DNA of 64,000 nt from Knoxdaviesia capensis (taxonomy: Eukaryota > Ascomycota > Sordariomycetes > Microascales > Gondwanamycetaceae), in the NCBI GenBank assembly GCA_001510575.1, contig LNGK01000014.1, positions 126,462-190,461 of the forward strand, written 5' to 3'. The translations under genes were made by a program, and so were the position numbers. This document shows positions 46,188-56,963 of the stretch, piece after piece (the stretch's first letter is position 1; each line of letters begins with the position of its first letter). The notes under the pieces are model-generated. The model saw only the letters and a program-made list of their open reading frames with translations. It ran no database searches and was not told the origin of the DNA.

Positions 46188-46991
46188 TTGGCTCTTCCAT
46201 GGCTAGACGACGCTGTCAGAGAGCGGCCCGGTGTTCACCATAGAACCGCCCTTCCGGCGTGCCAGATCATTGCCAACCACGCTTTTAGCCGGTGGCTCTC
46301 AGATGACAAGGCTGGCGAGCACCCCGTGGACGTGCCGCTTGACGGTGTCCGGACGCAACCATACTACTACTTTCACGTTAGCGACCAGAGTACCACGCCT
46401 TACGCGGTAATATCCAGCTTTCGAGACTGGAAGTTCCCTCACGACAACATGACTACCGAGTGGTATGATGCCACTAACACCACAGGACCTCCAGAGGCAC
46501 CCGCCTAGGCCTGTGCCATTACCAACTTCTTCGAAGCACTCCCCAGAGTGCATCACTACCCAGAGGAAGAAACAGCTTGACTCTGACGGAAATTGACGTC
46601 CGGGGAGCCGGATGGGATCCAAAACAGCCCCAACTCCATCTCTCTTTGTAGCCATGTACGCAATATCTTTGGCCGGCGCTTTTTTGCCGTTGTCCCGAAG
46701 CGGTCCGGCACTACCGGGGCCGAGACCACCACCGGGACCGAGACAACCCGCAGACCGAGGCCACTCCCGGGCCTCCGAAGTTTGTCGCCCATGATACGAA
46801 CATGTTCTACGAGCACAATGCCCGGCCTGCATGATGTTGTCGTCCGTCGTCTCAGGGGAAACAAAGTGAAATTTCCCTTTACGAGATTCGTTTGGGCTCT
46901 CCTCTTCGGCATGGGGGCGTTTATCATTGCCGGTCGTCGCCGCGCTGGGCGATGCTTTCTTGGGGGGACGCTGCGCAAACAACTCATTTAA
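46188..46991 (+). pseudogene. decayed HNH-nuclease-family gene
   Basis: A single plus-strand frame shows the layout of a fungal HNH endonuclease-like family, broken by three stops: TAG at 46506-46508 and two TGA near 46578 and 46584. Before the first stop is the family N-terminal segment with YAVISSFRDWKFPHDN. After it, CAITNFFE, then VHHYPEEE (the AHLxPxxE first-His block), then NSPNSISLCSHVRNIFGRRFFAVVPK-like sequence split over the Asn and second-His positions of the HNH fold, and finally HDVVVRRL...FPFTRFVWALLF, the tail block. There is no in-frame ATG at the 5' end. The two TGA codons fall where the family has Trp, so TGG-to-TGA change is likely. Family assignment is from remembered consensus; an intron hiding one stop is possible but cannot explain all three. 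Not expected to make an active enzyme. Confidence 0.65.
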
Positions 46992-48321
46992 TGAGAAGGC
47001 ACCTTCTCTCAACCGTGACTTATACACCGAGGCAGATCTTCGTTGGGCAGTGGCCCAAGTTGCTGAGCGCCCACCGCTCGAAGAGATGCAATGAACGCCG
47101 GCTCCGGGGAACTCGCTACTTATTGTATCACTCTCATGTACAATATGTAGTACGCCTCCTGTTATCTCTATAGCAGTGTAAACACAGCGCAAGTATTCAA
47201 ATGCACCCATTTTCTACACAAGCCGTTCGTCTTGGAGAGTGCCGAGGTGGCGTCTTGGTAATCTCGGCCACGGTCGTCTTCTAGATGTCTTCCTAGTAAA
47301 ACCCCACCACCGCCCGCCCCCCACTTGGACTTCTTCCACCTTTGACCATCTTAGCAGTTTGGAGACGTTTCTTCCTTCCCACACCCGGGACCGGGACTTT
47401 GAGGCTCTGCGGGCGTGCCTAAGCCCAGCCCGGAGAATCGTGACTGGCCCCTGCTTCAATTTTGAGCCTCAATCTCCAGTCTCTCTCCACATAGTGCGTG
47501 CTGCTCTCCGGCTTTTTACCCACCTGTATCAATTACGGCTATATGTAGTCGCAGGCTTGTCCAATATATGACATCTTGGACGTCCGGCTGTCTGGCTTTC
47601 TTACTACTTGCTATCGACACCCTCCCCCTGCCCACCGTGGCCCCCCGCATTCCACGCACCCCGTGACACCTCTGCAACTCTGCACCTCTGCATCTCTTGC
47701 TCGCTGCAAACACCCCTCGTTTCTGTTCAGCCTTGCTGCTCCTTCTGCACGTCCCTCGCGCAGCTGGTACCTGAATCTACTCGGCAAGCGTGGGCATACA
47801 GTACGCATATGTACGAGCGCTCGCAGAGAGAAACCAGTGTCATGGGATCCCCGGCTCGTCCCAGGGATGCATCCGCCGGCTAAATCCCACGGTCTCCAGA
47901 GCTTTCGCGGTTGAGCCTCATGTTGCAGCACCGGCAGAAGCACAGGGCAGGATGATAATGGCCTTGGAGGCTCTGCTGCAGACGTTCGGGCGAGACCCGG
48001 CATGAAGAGGAGGATGCAAGGGCCTGGGCAGTCATTTGACGCAGATCACGGAATGAACGCTCGAATGGGGTGTTGTTAGCAGAATGGGCGCCGGATACCG
48101 AGGAGTCTCGCTCACTAAGACGTAAGACGTAACCCTATCTCCAAACCCCAATCGTCGCCACTAACCCTAGCCTCCGAATGAGTCTCCCGCGTCCACCGCT
48201 ATAGTGACGTCCTCCGCTGATTTCTCCCGGCGGCGTAAGATCATCCCTCAGCCCACAACCCCAGCCCTTGCTCATCCCGGGCGCATTGATTACTGATTTC
48301 CGCACCTCTCCATGCTGTACT
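46992..48321. other. gene-free stretch
   Basis: About 1.3 kb. The first 180 bases could be further remains of the HNH gene (an open frame to 47173). The rest, including 47576-47914, has ORFs of random composition. It contains the promoter of the downstream hydrolase. Confidence 0.5.
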
Positions 48322-49494
48322 ATGTCTCCACAGTCACTTTCGTACCCGAGCACGGGCCCGGCGCGACCGGGTGCCAAGCACGTCCTCGTGTTCTTCACCC
48401 CCGGAAACCCGGGAATTGTCGGCTACTACGCCGGCTTTCTCCAGGGCCTGCGCACCCGCCTTGATGCGCTGGAGGCCGCGGCCGGCTCGAACACCGTGTT
48501 CCACCTGCACGGCACGGGGCTGTACGGCTTTCTGGACATCGACCACCCGCCGTTCGGCACCCGCTCGGCAAACGGAACCGTCAGCGCCCCAGCTGACCTG
48601 GCAATGCAGGTGGCCTTCTGCTACGAGTCGGTGGCGTCTCTGCGCGTGCCCGCCTCGGCGCCCGACCAGGCCCGGGCCGGAACGCCGTTTGATGCCGTCG
48701 TGATGATGGCGCACTCGGTGGGCGCCTTCATCATCTCCGAGCTGATGGCCGGCCACCGCCGCGCGCCCGCGCCGTTCGCAGCGCACCTGAACATCAGGTT
48801 CGCGATCCTTCTGACTCCGACCGTTATCTTCCTTGCTCGCGCGCCGAGCGGACTGCCGGTGACGGCGATGTTCAAGCACGCGCCCAGCGTCATGCGCGCC
48901 GCGCCGCACATTCTGCAGTGGGCGTTGTGGCTGATCCCGCTGTGGCCGCTCTCGGTGGCGTGTGGCGTGCTTATGGGCATGCCCGCGGAGATGGCCGCGA
49001 TTACTCTAGGCATGTTGAAGAGCCGGGATGGCTTCTCGGAGATGCTGTACCTAGCGGGAGACGAGATGGAGAAGATCCAGGACGATGTCTGGGGACCGGC
49101 TTTGTGGGGCCCCGGAGCGTCAGAGGCCGGAGACTCGACTGCGGAGGGCGAGCAGAAATTCAACGGCCCAGCCCCAGACATGTTCTTGTTCTACGCCCAG
49201 AGTGACCATTGGATCAACAATGACTTGCGGGATGCCTGGCTCGACCACCGACGCAAGTACGAGGCGACCCGGCCGAAATCTGCGGAGAACCCGCGGCCGA
49301 TGGAGGTTCTCATCGACAAGACCGGAAAGGTTCCCCATTCGTTCAGCCTTGATCCTCGTAAGTTCTCATTCTGCTAATATCACGTAATATTAGTGTCAAG
49401 GACTAACTTTTCTCGATTCCTTTCATCAGAAGCTTCTGATATCGTCTGTGACCAGGTTCGCGATTGGATCGTGGAGATTCAGAGACGGCTGTGA
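48322..49494 (+). CDS. lipid-droplet-associated hydrolase (LDAH family)
   Basis: An alpha/beta-hydrolase of the LDAH family (yeast YPR147C, human C2orf43), found on lipid droplets and linked to sterol-ester or triacylglycerol turnover. Two exons, 48322-49357 and 49430-49494 (donor GTAAGT, branch GACTAAC, acceptor ATCAG), encode 366 aa. Conserved parts are the early strand and oxyanion region VFFTPGNPGIVGYYAGFL, nucleophile Ser132 in AHSVGAFI, a hydrophobic cap with ILLTPTVIFLARAPSG, LFYAQSDHWI near the acid, and His339 in VPHSF. The usual GHSxG is AHSVG here. I chose ATG 48322 because the frame upstream has no ATG. The internal hydrophobic stretch (about 185-225) could embed in the droplet monolayer. 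It is convergent with the LtrA gene; the stops are 167 bases apart. Confidence 0.88.
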
Positions 49495-49661
49495 GAGTTG
49501 AAGAGCTCTGCTTGCCTCGTCGTGCTCATATAGAATGCCATTCAATGATAGAAACCTTGCTTCCATGGTTATATGTCAATAAATAGAGACACAGTTGGAA
49601 TCCATTCAGTACATTGTCATGTGTCCCTATGAAACTGTTTCCAGCCCGAGATTACACTCCC

Positions 49662-51170
49662 CTATCTTGTTGCCGAACTACTGCCATTCCCATTGTGGCT
49701 GACGTTGCTGCCAGCCGCCGGCTTTTTCAGCAACGGCGACCGTTCTCCGTCCGGAGCCGATTCCCGAGCCGTAGTCCGGCCCTCCTCCGGGTCTCCCTCC
49801 AGCGCCTCGGGCGGATGCCGGCCGTCCTCCCAACTCTCGAAAATCTGCGCTCCCCGCATCAACCCGCCCGCAGTCTCCCACAGCGTGACCACCACAAACA
49901 CAGCGGCGGCGCGCACCATGAACTCCAGCGTGGTCAGCTCAAACAGCGGGAACATGAACAGCAGCAGCGCCGCCACCAGACGCATGCCGGTGCGCGGGAT
50001 CTTGCTCATGACGAGGTCGTTGTCGTCGTCGGCGCGGTACAGCATGCTGTAGCACCACAGACACAACATGCCGATGCCGAAGCCGCCGCCTAGCAGCCAC
50101 GCCTGGCCGCCTTCAAAGTGCTTCTGGCGGGTGCTGATGGCGGAAATGTGGCCGCCGATCAGGAACGACGCCGACATCGGCAGGTGCAGCAGGAAGAAGC
50201 CGCCGGCCGTCCACGCCGATCGGCGGATCGGGTGGGTGGCCTGCAGGCTGCCGTCGCCGGTCACATACAGCCAGTTGAGGCAGAAGGCAATGGTCAGTGT
50301 GCACACGGCCTTCTCGTAGCCGTGGGACAGCCCCGTGCCCGCCGGACTGCCGACCACAATGCCGTACACAAACTCGCCGAGGATGATGATGAAGAAGCCG
50401 GCCATGCGGTCGACCTCATGGGCAATGTCCTGCGCGGTGCTGTAGGTCAGCTTGAGCTTCGCCTTCAGCCACGGGCTGAGCATCAGGCCCCAGGTGATCT
50501 CCTCGTACAGCAGCATGGCGGCCACGATCCACGCCTTGCAGGTCAGCGACAGAGCGGCCGAGAACAGCGGGATGGTGAACAGCGCGCCGGCGAGGATGCA
50601 GCCGGCGAACAGGCGGTTCTGCACGCGGTGGTGGAAGGTGGCGAACGACGTAGCCGTGAACACCAGCACCACCGTCAGCCGCGCGGCGACATATGCCGCA
50701 ACGGCGGTGCGCATGGCCGTCAGGTCGGAGTCGGCCAGCGGGGCGTTGTTGGCGTACAGCACCAGCAGCGCCATCATCCACAGGATCACCAGCCGCTGGG
50801 CCAGGTCGTCGGTGTAGTACGAGTTCATGATCTCGCGCAGGTCGGCCCAGATGTGCCAGGCCGGCGTGAACATGAGCAGGTACTTGGCTAGGTGCGTGGC
50901 GTCCGGGTGCTCGGCGAGATCGTCGCTGAAGTTGGCGACAATGGCGACGTCTGTACGGGTCTCGGTTAGAACTTGATAGACGGCAGAGGGATTCGGTGTT
51001 CGGTGCGGGAACTCACACAATAGATCGAGGAACAGCTCAAACCTTCCGGCCTGGCGTTCTTCGTGGCTCTCTTTATGCAGCTGGCCATTGTGGAACCACT
51101 GCAGGGCCCGTGGCCGCTTGAAAAGGTACTGCGGCGCGCGATGGCCGGTCTGAAGCTCGTCACAGTTCAT
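49662..51170 (-). CDS. LtrA-family (low temperature requirement A) membrane protein
   Basis: A polytopic membrane protein of the LtrA family, named from a Listeria mutant unable to grow in the cold; the fungal function is unknown. Two exons, 51170-51017 and 50950-49662 (donor GTGAGT, branch CTAAC, acceptor TACAG, phase 1), encode 480 aa. The 66-base intron is open in frame, so unspliced reading would insert 22 residues into the block that reads FELFLDLLYVAIVANFSDD after splicing; the family consensus supports splicing. About nine to ten hydrophobic segments follow, with conserved DRMAGFFIIILGEF and LPMSASFLIGGH. The C-terminal 60 residues are acidic then Ser/Lys-rich and probably cytosolic. 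Two CTGAATTCAG palindromes lie 212-248 bases upstream of the ATG. Confidence 0.88.
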   Translation of the reverse strand: MNCDELQTGHRAPQYLFKRPRALQWFHNGQLHKESHEERQAGRFELFLDLLCEFPHRTPNPSAVYQVLTETRTDVAIVANFSDDLAEHPDATHLAKYLLMFTPAWHIWADLREIMNSYYTDDLAQRLVILWMMALLVLYANNAPLADSDLTAMRTAVAAYVAARLTVVLVFTATSFATFHHRVQNRLFAGCILAGALFTIPLFSAALSLTCKAWIVAAMLLYEEITWGLMLSPWLKAKLKLTYSTAQDIAHEVDRMAGFFIIILGEFVYGIVVGSPAGTGLSHGYEKAVCTLTIAFCLNWLYVTGDGSLQATHPIRRSAWTAGGFFLLHLPMSASFLIGGHISAISTRQKHFEGGQAWLLGGGFGIGMLCLWCYSMLYRADDDNDLVMSKIPRTGMRLVAALLLFMFPLFELTTLEFMVRAAAVFVVVTLWETAGGLMRGAQIFESWEDGRHPPEALEGDPEEGRTTARESAPDGERSPLLKKPAAGSNVSHNGNGSSSATR

Positions 51171-52660
51171 GATGGCGGTGACAGTAGAAGCTCAGCTGAG
51201 ATTCTTTCCTGATCTGGAGACAGAAAGAAAACGTGGGGAAAGGAAGAAAAGAATGAATTAAAATTCGTGTGTATAAAGAAATACGAAGGCCGGGGAAAAG
51301 ACTCGGAATATACCGCATTCGGACTAGGGGGATCTTGCGTGAAACAAAAGAGGGTCTGGAGGTGTTATCGAGGGTTTTTTTCTGAATTCAGAGTCGAGGT
51401 TTCTTTTCCTGAATTCAGAAGCGCGGATTCTGGAATCGTAGTGTTTGCGATTTCAAGCGAGAATCTCGGCACCTGCAACTTTCCAGGGAGTTTATCGGTG
51501 CACATCGGGGCCGTGATATGGGACTGACATTAGGGTTTAACCCACAGACATTGCGGGGGACTGGAATCCCGCCCAGCCCAGACGTGTGGGCACCTTGACC
51601 GAGAAACTGCTGCAAGGAGATCCTATACGAGTAACAGGGCCTCGAGGAACAAAACTTAGTGGTGGAGTCCGCTAAACTATGACGCGACGGTGAATCATCT
51701 CACTGACCTGCCTATCAAGGACGTCCCGGTGAAGGATCACCCCAGCAAGTTTGTGGTGGTCCCTTGATTTTCTTTGTCCCGTCTTACTGCATCGGGAACT
51801 AGTTTCGGGTTGATAACGCCGAACACACATCCTTCAAGACGAGTTTATATCGCTTCATGGTGACTAACTCAACTTGTCATGACTACTACATATATGCATG
51901 ATAAGGAGGATATATCTTCACTGTGCTGTAGTATCAGGAGTCTAGGATGAGATCCGTCTGCAGATAAGACCTTTAGAGTCGCCAGATCCTTTGCTGTGGC
52001 TTGCTCCAGTGAGTCCCCTTAGTGTTCCGGCTGTCCCCCACGCACATCACCGTCTCATCGCCGACCACAGCCAGATTTTGGCTCCGGGGGCGGTTGGTCT
52101 TGTTTGCAGTGAAGCGGCGATCACACACCCTGCACTCTATGGACTCCTGGTGCTATCTCGACGTCTGTGGCTGCTATTGCATGTGTGGCTTGCAGTGTGA
52201 CGCTGGAGTTGCATGGACCAGAAGACAGATAATCCTGAAGATATCGGCGATTTGAAAGTGAATGCAACGATACGACATGGAGCCTTTGTAACTGTGCTAG
52301 CTGTTTCTGCGTCTGTGGTCCAGTATAAACGTGCCTAAACTCCGTGCTTGCTGGGGTGGCTTTTGATAACGAATCCCGGACAGTCTATGGCAGGGCTCTG
52401 TACATACTGATTTTCGAGGGTTAAACTCTGAACTTTATAACAGAGATCAAGAGTACAAGAAGTCGGTGGACCCCGGATGTCGAAGCCAAGTTCCAGGCGT
52501 TGTCATTTTTATCTGTTTTATCAACTTTTCAGTTCCCATAATCTCCACGTCCTGAGTCTTGCGATATACAATAACACCAAGTTGACCCATTTGGCTTTCT
52601 CCTGATATATTCATACTATATATCCAACTCCGTATATAGAGACTATTAAGGCCGTTCACT
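51171..52660. other. divergent intergenic region (LtrA/amidase)
   Basis: About 1.5 kb containing both promoters. Near LtrA are two CTGAATTCAG palindromes and a TTAGGGTTT at 51530. Near the amidase are TATATAT (52617-52623) and another TA-rich box at about 52633. No supported ORF. Confidence 0.55.
51382..51418. promoter_or_regulatory. paired 10-bp palindromes CTGAATTCAG
   Basis: Perfect palindromes at 51382-51391 and 51409-51418, 27 bases start to start, each preceded by T-rich sequence. They lie 212-248 bases 5' of the LtrA ATG and look like a duplicated site for a dimeric regulator. Motif-based. Confidence 0.5.
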
Positions 52661-54761
52661 ATGGCCAGTTTAACAGCTCTATTTCGCGGGGTTGCCCTGA
52701 TCCTGGCGATACTGTCATGCCAGGCCGTGGCGCTCTCGTTGGGTGAGTTGTTCCATACCCCAAGTCTCCTTGATATTCCTGGAGTCTCGCTAGATATTTT
52801 CAAAATTAGAGAGTTATGTTCATTGACCACCTGTTTAAATTCACAGCAAGAGACCTCTCCAACTTCCCAAGTCTGGTGAATGCCACCATCGATGACCTCT
52901 CCAGCGCTATGGAGAAAGGGCTGTTCACGAGCGTGCAGCTTGTCGAGGTGAGAACTCCATTGACGGGCGTATATCGACGTACATGGGCACTCTACACAGG
53001 TCCGGTTCCAAATATTGACACGGAGTATCTCAGAAATACCTGGCCCGCATCGCCGAGGTCAACTCGGACTTGCACGCCGTCACCGAGGTCAACCCGGACG
53101 CGCTGGCCATCGCCGCCGAACTCGACCTGGAGAGGGCCAGTGGAAAGATCCGGGGCCCTCTCCACGGCATTCCGATCCTGATCAAGAACAACATTGCCAC
53201 GTTCGATAAGATGAACAACACCGGTAAGTTCTCTACATGCTCACCTACTCAACTTACCTCAAGATAGCTAAACTAACACCCTCCAGCCGGCTCTCTGTCG
53301 CTCCTCGGCGCCAAGGTCCCGAAAGACTCGTTCATGGCGAAGCAGCTGCGTGCTGCCGGGGCGGTTATCATCGGAAAGTCCAACCTCAGCCAGTGGGCCA
53401 ACTGGCGCTCGTCAAACTCCAACAGCGGCTGGTCGGCCCACGGCGGTCAAGTCTTTGCTGCTTATATCCAGGGCCAGGATCCTAGTGGAAGTTCCAGCGG
53501 TAGTGGTGTGTCGGCTGATTTGGGCCTTGCTGCTGTTACGCTGGGAACCGAGGTGAGTTTCCTTCTTTTCTCCCTGACATACTCGTCACCGGAGTGGGGG
53601 CCGGACCCGGCGACGCTCCGATCTCGGGGGACCCTCTCCGATATAACTTCTATCTCAGGAAGCCACTAACATCCCCACAGACCGACGGCTCAATAGTCTC
53701 CCCGTCACAGCGCAACAACATCGTCGGCCTCAAACCCTCCGTCGGCCTGACCTCCCGCGCCCTCGTGATCCCCATCAGCGCCAGCCAGGACTCCATCGGT
53801 CCCATGACCCGGACTGTGCGCGACGCCGCCATCGTGCTGCAGGCCATCGCCGGCTTCGACCCCGACGACCCCGCCACTTCCCAGATCCCGAAGACCGGCA
53901 TCCCCGCGCTACCGGACTACGTCGCCGCGTGCCGGCCCGATGCGCTCAAGGGTGCGCGGCTCGGCGTGGCTGCGAACGTGCTGGATCTTGTCGGCCAGGA
54001 CGTCGTGCGGAACGCTTTCACAGAGGCCGTTGGCGTGATGTCTGCCGCTGGAGCTTCAATTGAGCCGGAGGCTAACTTCACCCGCCTCGCCGAGTTCGTC
54101 GAGTCCTCGGCTGAACTCACCGTGCTCAAGGCCGACTTCCTGGTCAACCTCGCCGACTACCTCGCCCAGCTCACGGTCAACCCGCACAACGTGCTCTCAC
54201 TTACCGACGTGCGCAACTTCACCGTGAACGAGCCGCTGGAGGAGTTTCCCTCGCGGGACGTGCAGACGTGGGATGAGGCGCTCGAGGGCTTCGATAACAC
54301 GGATCCGCGGTTCCAGGAGGCCCGCGACGAGCAGATGCTGCTCGGAGGTGAAGGTGGCCTGCTTGGTGCGCTGGATCGGCATAACTTGGATGCTGTGATC
54401 ATGCCAACCGATGTTGCGTCGTCCTTTGCGGCCGGCATCGGGACGCCCATCATTACCGTGCCGCTGGGGTTCCACCCGCCGGATGCCGAGGTGGTAATGA
54501 ACACCAGAGGCAACCTGGTGGCCACTGGCCCGAATGTCCCGTAAGTACTTAAAACTATCCACAAACTCGTACTTTGGGCCTGATATTAACCAATCTGAGG
54601 CATCCAGGTTTGGCTTGTCGTTCCTCGGCCGCCATTTCGACGAAGCGAAACTGATCGGCCTCGCCTACGCATACGAGCAACTAACACACAACCGCCACAA
54701 GGTTCAATCATATGTGCGGCCCTGTGTCGAGATGAGAATGTCATTGAAAAAGCAAGGATAG
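52661..54761 (+). CDS. secreted amidase (amidase-signature family)
   Basis: A serine hydrolase cleaving amide bonds, extracellular or cell-wall by its signal peptide. Six exons, 52661-52742, 52847-52947, 53034-53223, 53287-53552, 53681-54540 and 54608-54761, keep frame and encode 550 aa. Residues 1-26 are a clear signal peptide (hydrophobic core VALILAILS). The catalytic Lys112 is in GIPILIKNN, cis-Ser about 193 in GSSSGSG, and nucleophile Ser217 in TDGSI, the standard Ser-cisSer-Lys triad. The expected downstream VGLKPSVGLTSR and SQDSIGPMTRTV blocks are present. Fungal relatives are often annotated as glutamyl-tRNA amidotransferase-like amidases; the signal peptide argues against that role. 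All introns have GTRAG donors and short length. It is convergent with the Ser/Thr-rich protein gene. The substrate is unknown. Confidence 0.9.
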
Positions 54762-55206
54762 AACAAAAGCAACATCAATCGATCCAGACACGAGAGGACG
54801 GCCTTGATACTAAGTAGGACGGCACATAGAGTTTTGCAGACAGCTTGGCGTATGATTATCTTGTTTTCTATTTAATGACATCCATTATTCCCAAGCTCCG
54901 CCCCTAATCCCACACGTATTACCTGTAGATTGCCCCTCTCTTCTACCGGCCGAAAAGGCAAGCTTGTCCATCCAGTTAATATATGTGGCAGGGGACCAGT
55001 GGCGAACTCGAGCCTCAAAAACAAACAAAGAAAAAAAAAGAAATACTGATTCTCAAATGAACGGTAGGGTCACCAGTGGACCTTTTCACAAAGGGAAGAT
55101 GGAGAGCAGTATCACGGACACAGTCCTGGCTTACACCGAACTCGCTCCCGCCGGCCGATTACACCGCACCAACACAGCGAGGGCATCGTTCGGAACCCGC
55201 CGTCAT
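54762..55206. other. convergent intergenic region
   Basis: About 445 bases between two stop codons, with an A-rich tract near 55020-55040. No gene is visible; presumably 3' UTRs. Confidence 0.6.
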
Positions 55207-56963
55207 TTACTGCCAGTTTCCAAAGCGGAACGGGAAGCCCTTGCGGTGCTTGGCACTGTGGTACCACGGGGGAACGCCCGCGTATCCACCGTGCTCGTAG
55301 CCGCCACCGCCGGGGTATCCCGGGATGACGAAGGTGTCGGTGGTGGTGGCAGGCTCCTCAGTCGTGGTGGGGTCGCCAGAGGCAACCGGCGTGGGGGCAC
55401 CCTCATATGTCACGGCCGTGACGGTCTCTCCGCCAGGGTGGGCGGGCTCCAGCGTGGTGAAGCTCGGCCCGGGGGCCTCCTCCTCGGTGGTCTCGGACGG
55501 AACGACCGGCACCGCGGTGGAGGTCCAGATGGTGTCCGACAGCGAGGTGACGCCGCCGCCGGTGGCCGACGACAGGGTGACGGTGACGTGCTCGGAGCGG
55601 GTCAGCGTGATGAAGGTCACCGGGTCGTTGCTGCTGGGGAACGGGAACGGCGCGTCCGAGCTGTCGGGGAACCCGGGGAACGGCGCGTAGCAGCCGTACG
55701 GGTTGTTGCAGATCTTGGTCGTGGTGGTCGGCTCGGCCATCTCCGTCTCGGTGGAGGAAGACTCCGGGGCCGGCGGCGACGTGGTGGGCTCGGAGCTGGT
55801 GAACACCGGAATGGTCTCCGAGGTGGCCGACGACGGCCCGTAGACGTACTCGGAGGTCGACGTGGTGGTCGGGACCGGGAGCTCGCCCGACGTCTCAGCG
55901 GTCACAGGGCTATTGCTGGTGACCCAGGAAACCTCCTCAGTCTCGGTCTCGAAGCTGATCTCAGTGTTGGTGGTACCCTCAGTCTCCCAGCATCCGTACG
56001 GGTTGTCGCAAACGGGGCTCGCTGAGGAAGAGATCACAGACTCAGACGACTCGGTCCACGAGCTGGTGGTGGTCTCAGACGAAGTGAAGGCAGTAAAGTC
56101 CGAGGTGGTGGTCGACGACACCGGATCGTCGGACTCGGTGGGGGTCTCCGAGCTGACGCTGGTCTCACGGGTGACGGGCACAGACTTCGACTTGCTAGTT
56201 CGCCAGCTGTGGTACACGGGGACCGAGGTGGACGCAAAGGTCGAGACTCCCCCAGTCTCGCTAGTGACGGCAGTGTAGGTTCCAGGGGTTCCAGTAGCAT
56301 CAGAGCTGGACTCTCCGACCGACGAGGAGGAGGTGAAAGTCGGGACACCCTCCTCGGTGGAGCTGCTGGAGGTGAACCAATCGGTGATGGTGGGGAAAGA
56401 GCTGGGAAAGGTCTCGGTCTTGGTGGCCGACGAGCTGGCCGGCTCGTCAGACGGCGACGCAGTCAGGTCAGTCATCGGGAAAGACCTGGTGGGGCCAGCG
56501 GTGGGGCGCGACACCGTGGTGTTGCCACGGAGCGTGCACGGAGGACGGCCGCTGGAGCCCGAGGCCGAGGTCGGCACGGGCAGGATGTACGAGGTGCTCT
56601 CGCTGGACGACACAATAAGCGTCGGCAGCACCGAAGTCACGAAGCACGGCTCGGTCTCGGTGACGGTGTACGTGTAGACCTCGGTCTCGGTCTCAGTCTC
56701 CGTCACCGTGTAGGCAAGCACCGAGGCGCAGCCGGCCAGGCAGGACGCCGGGCAGCCGGACGGGAACGGCACGACCGTGCCGAAGTGCTCTCCACCGGGG
56801 TAGTGCGGGGCGGCGAGGACAACGGAAGCGCTGTAGATGGATAGGATATCGTGTTAGCTAGTCTGGTGTTCCCCGAACGTGCAGAGAACGTGTCGTCTTT
56901 TCCATTTGCAAAGACGTGAACTTACCCTAGGCCGACAATGGCCAGCGGACGAAAGATGGCCAT
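55207..56963 (-). CDS. secreted Ser/Thr-rich surface protein with two NPYGC modules
   Basis: Two exons, 56963-56926 and 56830-55207 (donor GTAAGT, acceptor CTACAG, phase 2), encode 553 aa. A signal peptide (residues 1 to about 21, ending VVLAA) is followed by a Cys cluster (CPASCLAGC) and a Thr/Glu repeat of TVTETE units. The bulk is Ser/Thr/Pro/Glu-rich and likely O-glycosylated. Two short disulfide-like modules, C[DN]NPYGC, start at Cys287 and Cys387, exactly 100 residues apart. The C-terminus is Gly/Tyr/His-rich and ends in basic and aromatic residues (FPFRFGNWQ). I see no GPI-anchor signal or membrane helix. It is probably a cell-wall or secreted glycoprotein; I do not recognise a named family. 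A minus-strand TATATAA lies about 255 bases upstream of the ATG. Confidence 0.8.

Noticed and set aside
46299..47210. 303-codon minus-strand ORF over the HNH relic
   Set aside because: The plus strand carries a recognisable family pattern in one frame; this ORF has none.
48268..48321. 18-codon N-terminal extension of the LDAH hydrolase
   Set aside because: It would need a TTG start; the first in-frame ATG is 48322.
50951..51016. 22 extra residues inside the LtrA ORF
   Set aside because: The segment is an in-frame intron with GTGAGT, CTAAC and TACAG. Removing it restores the conserved FLDLLYVAIVANF block.
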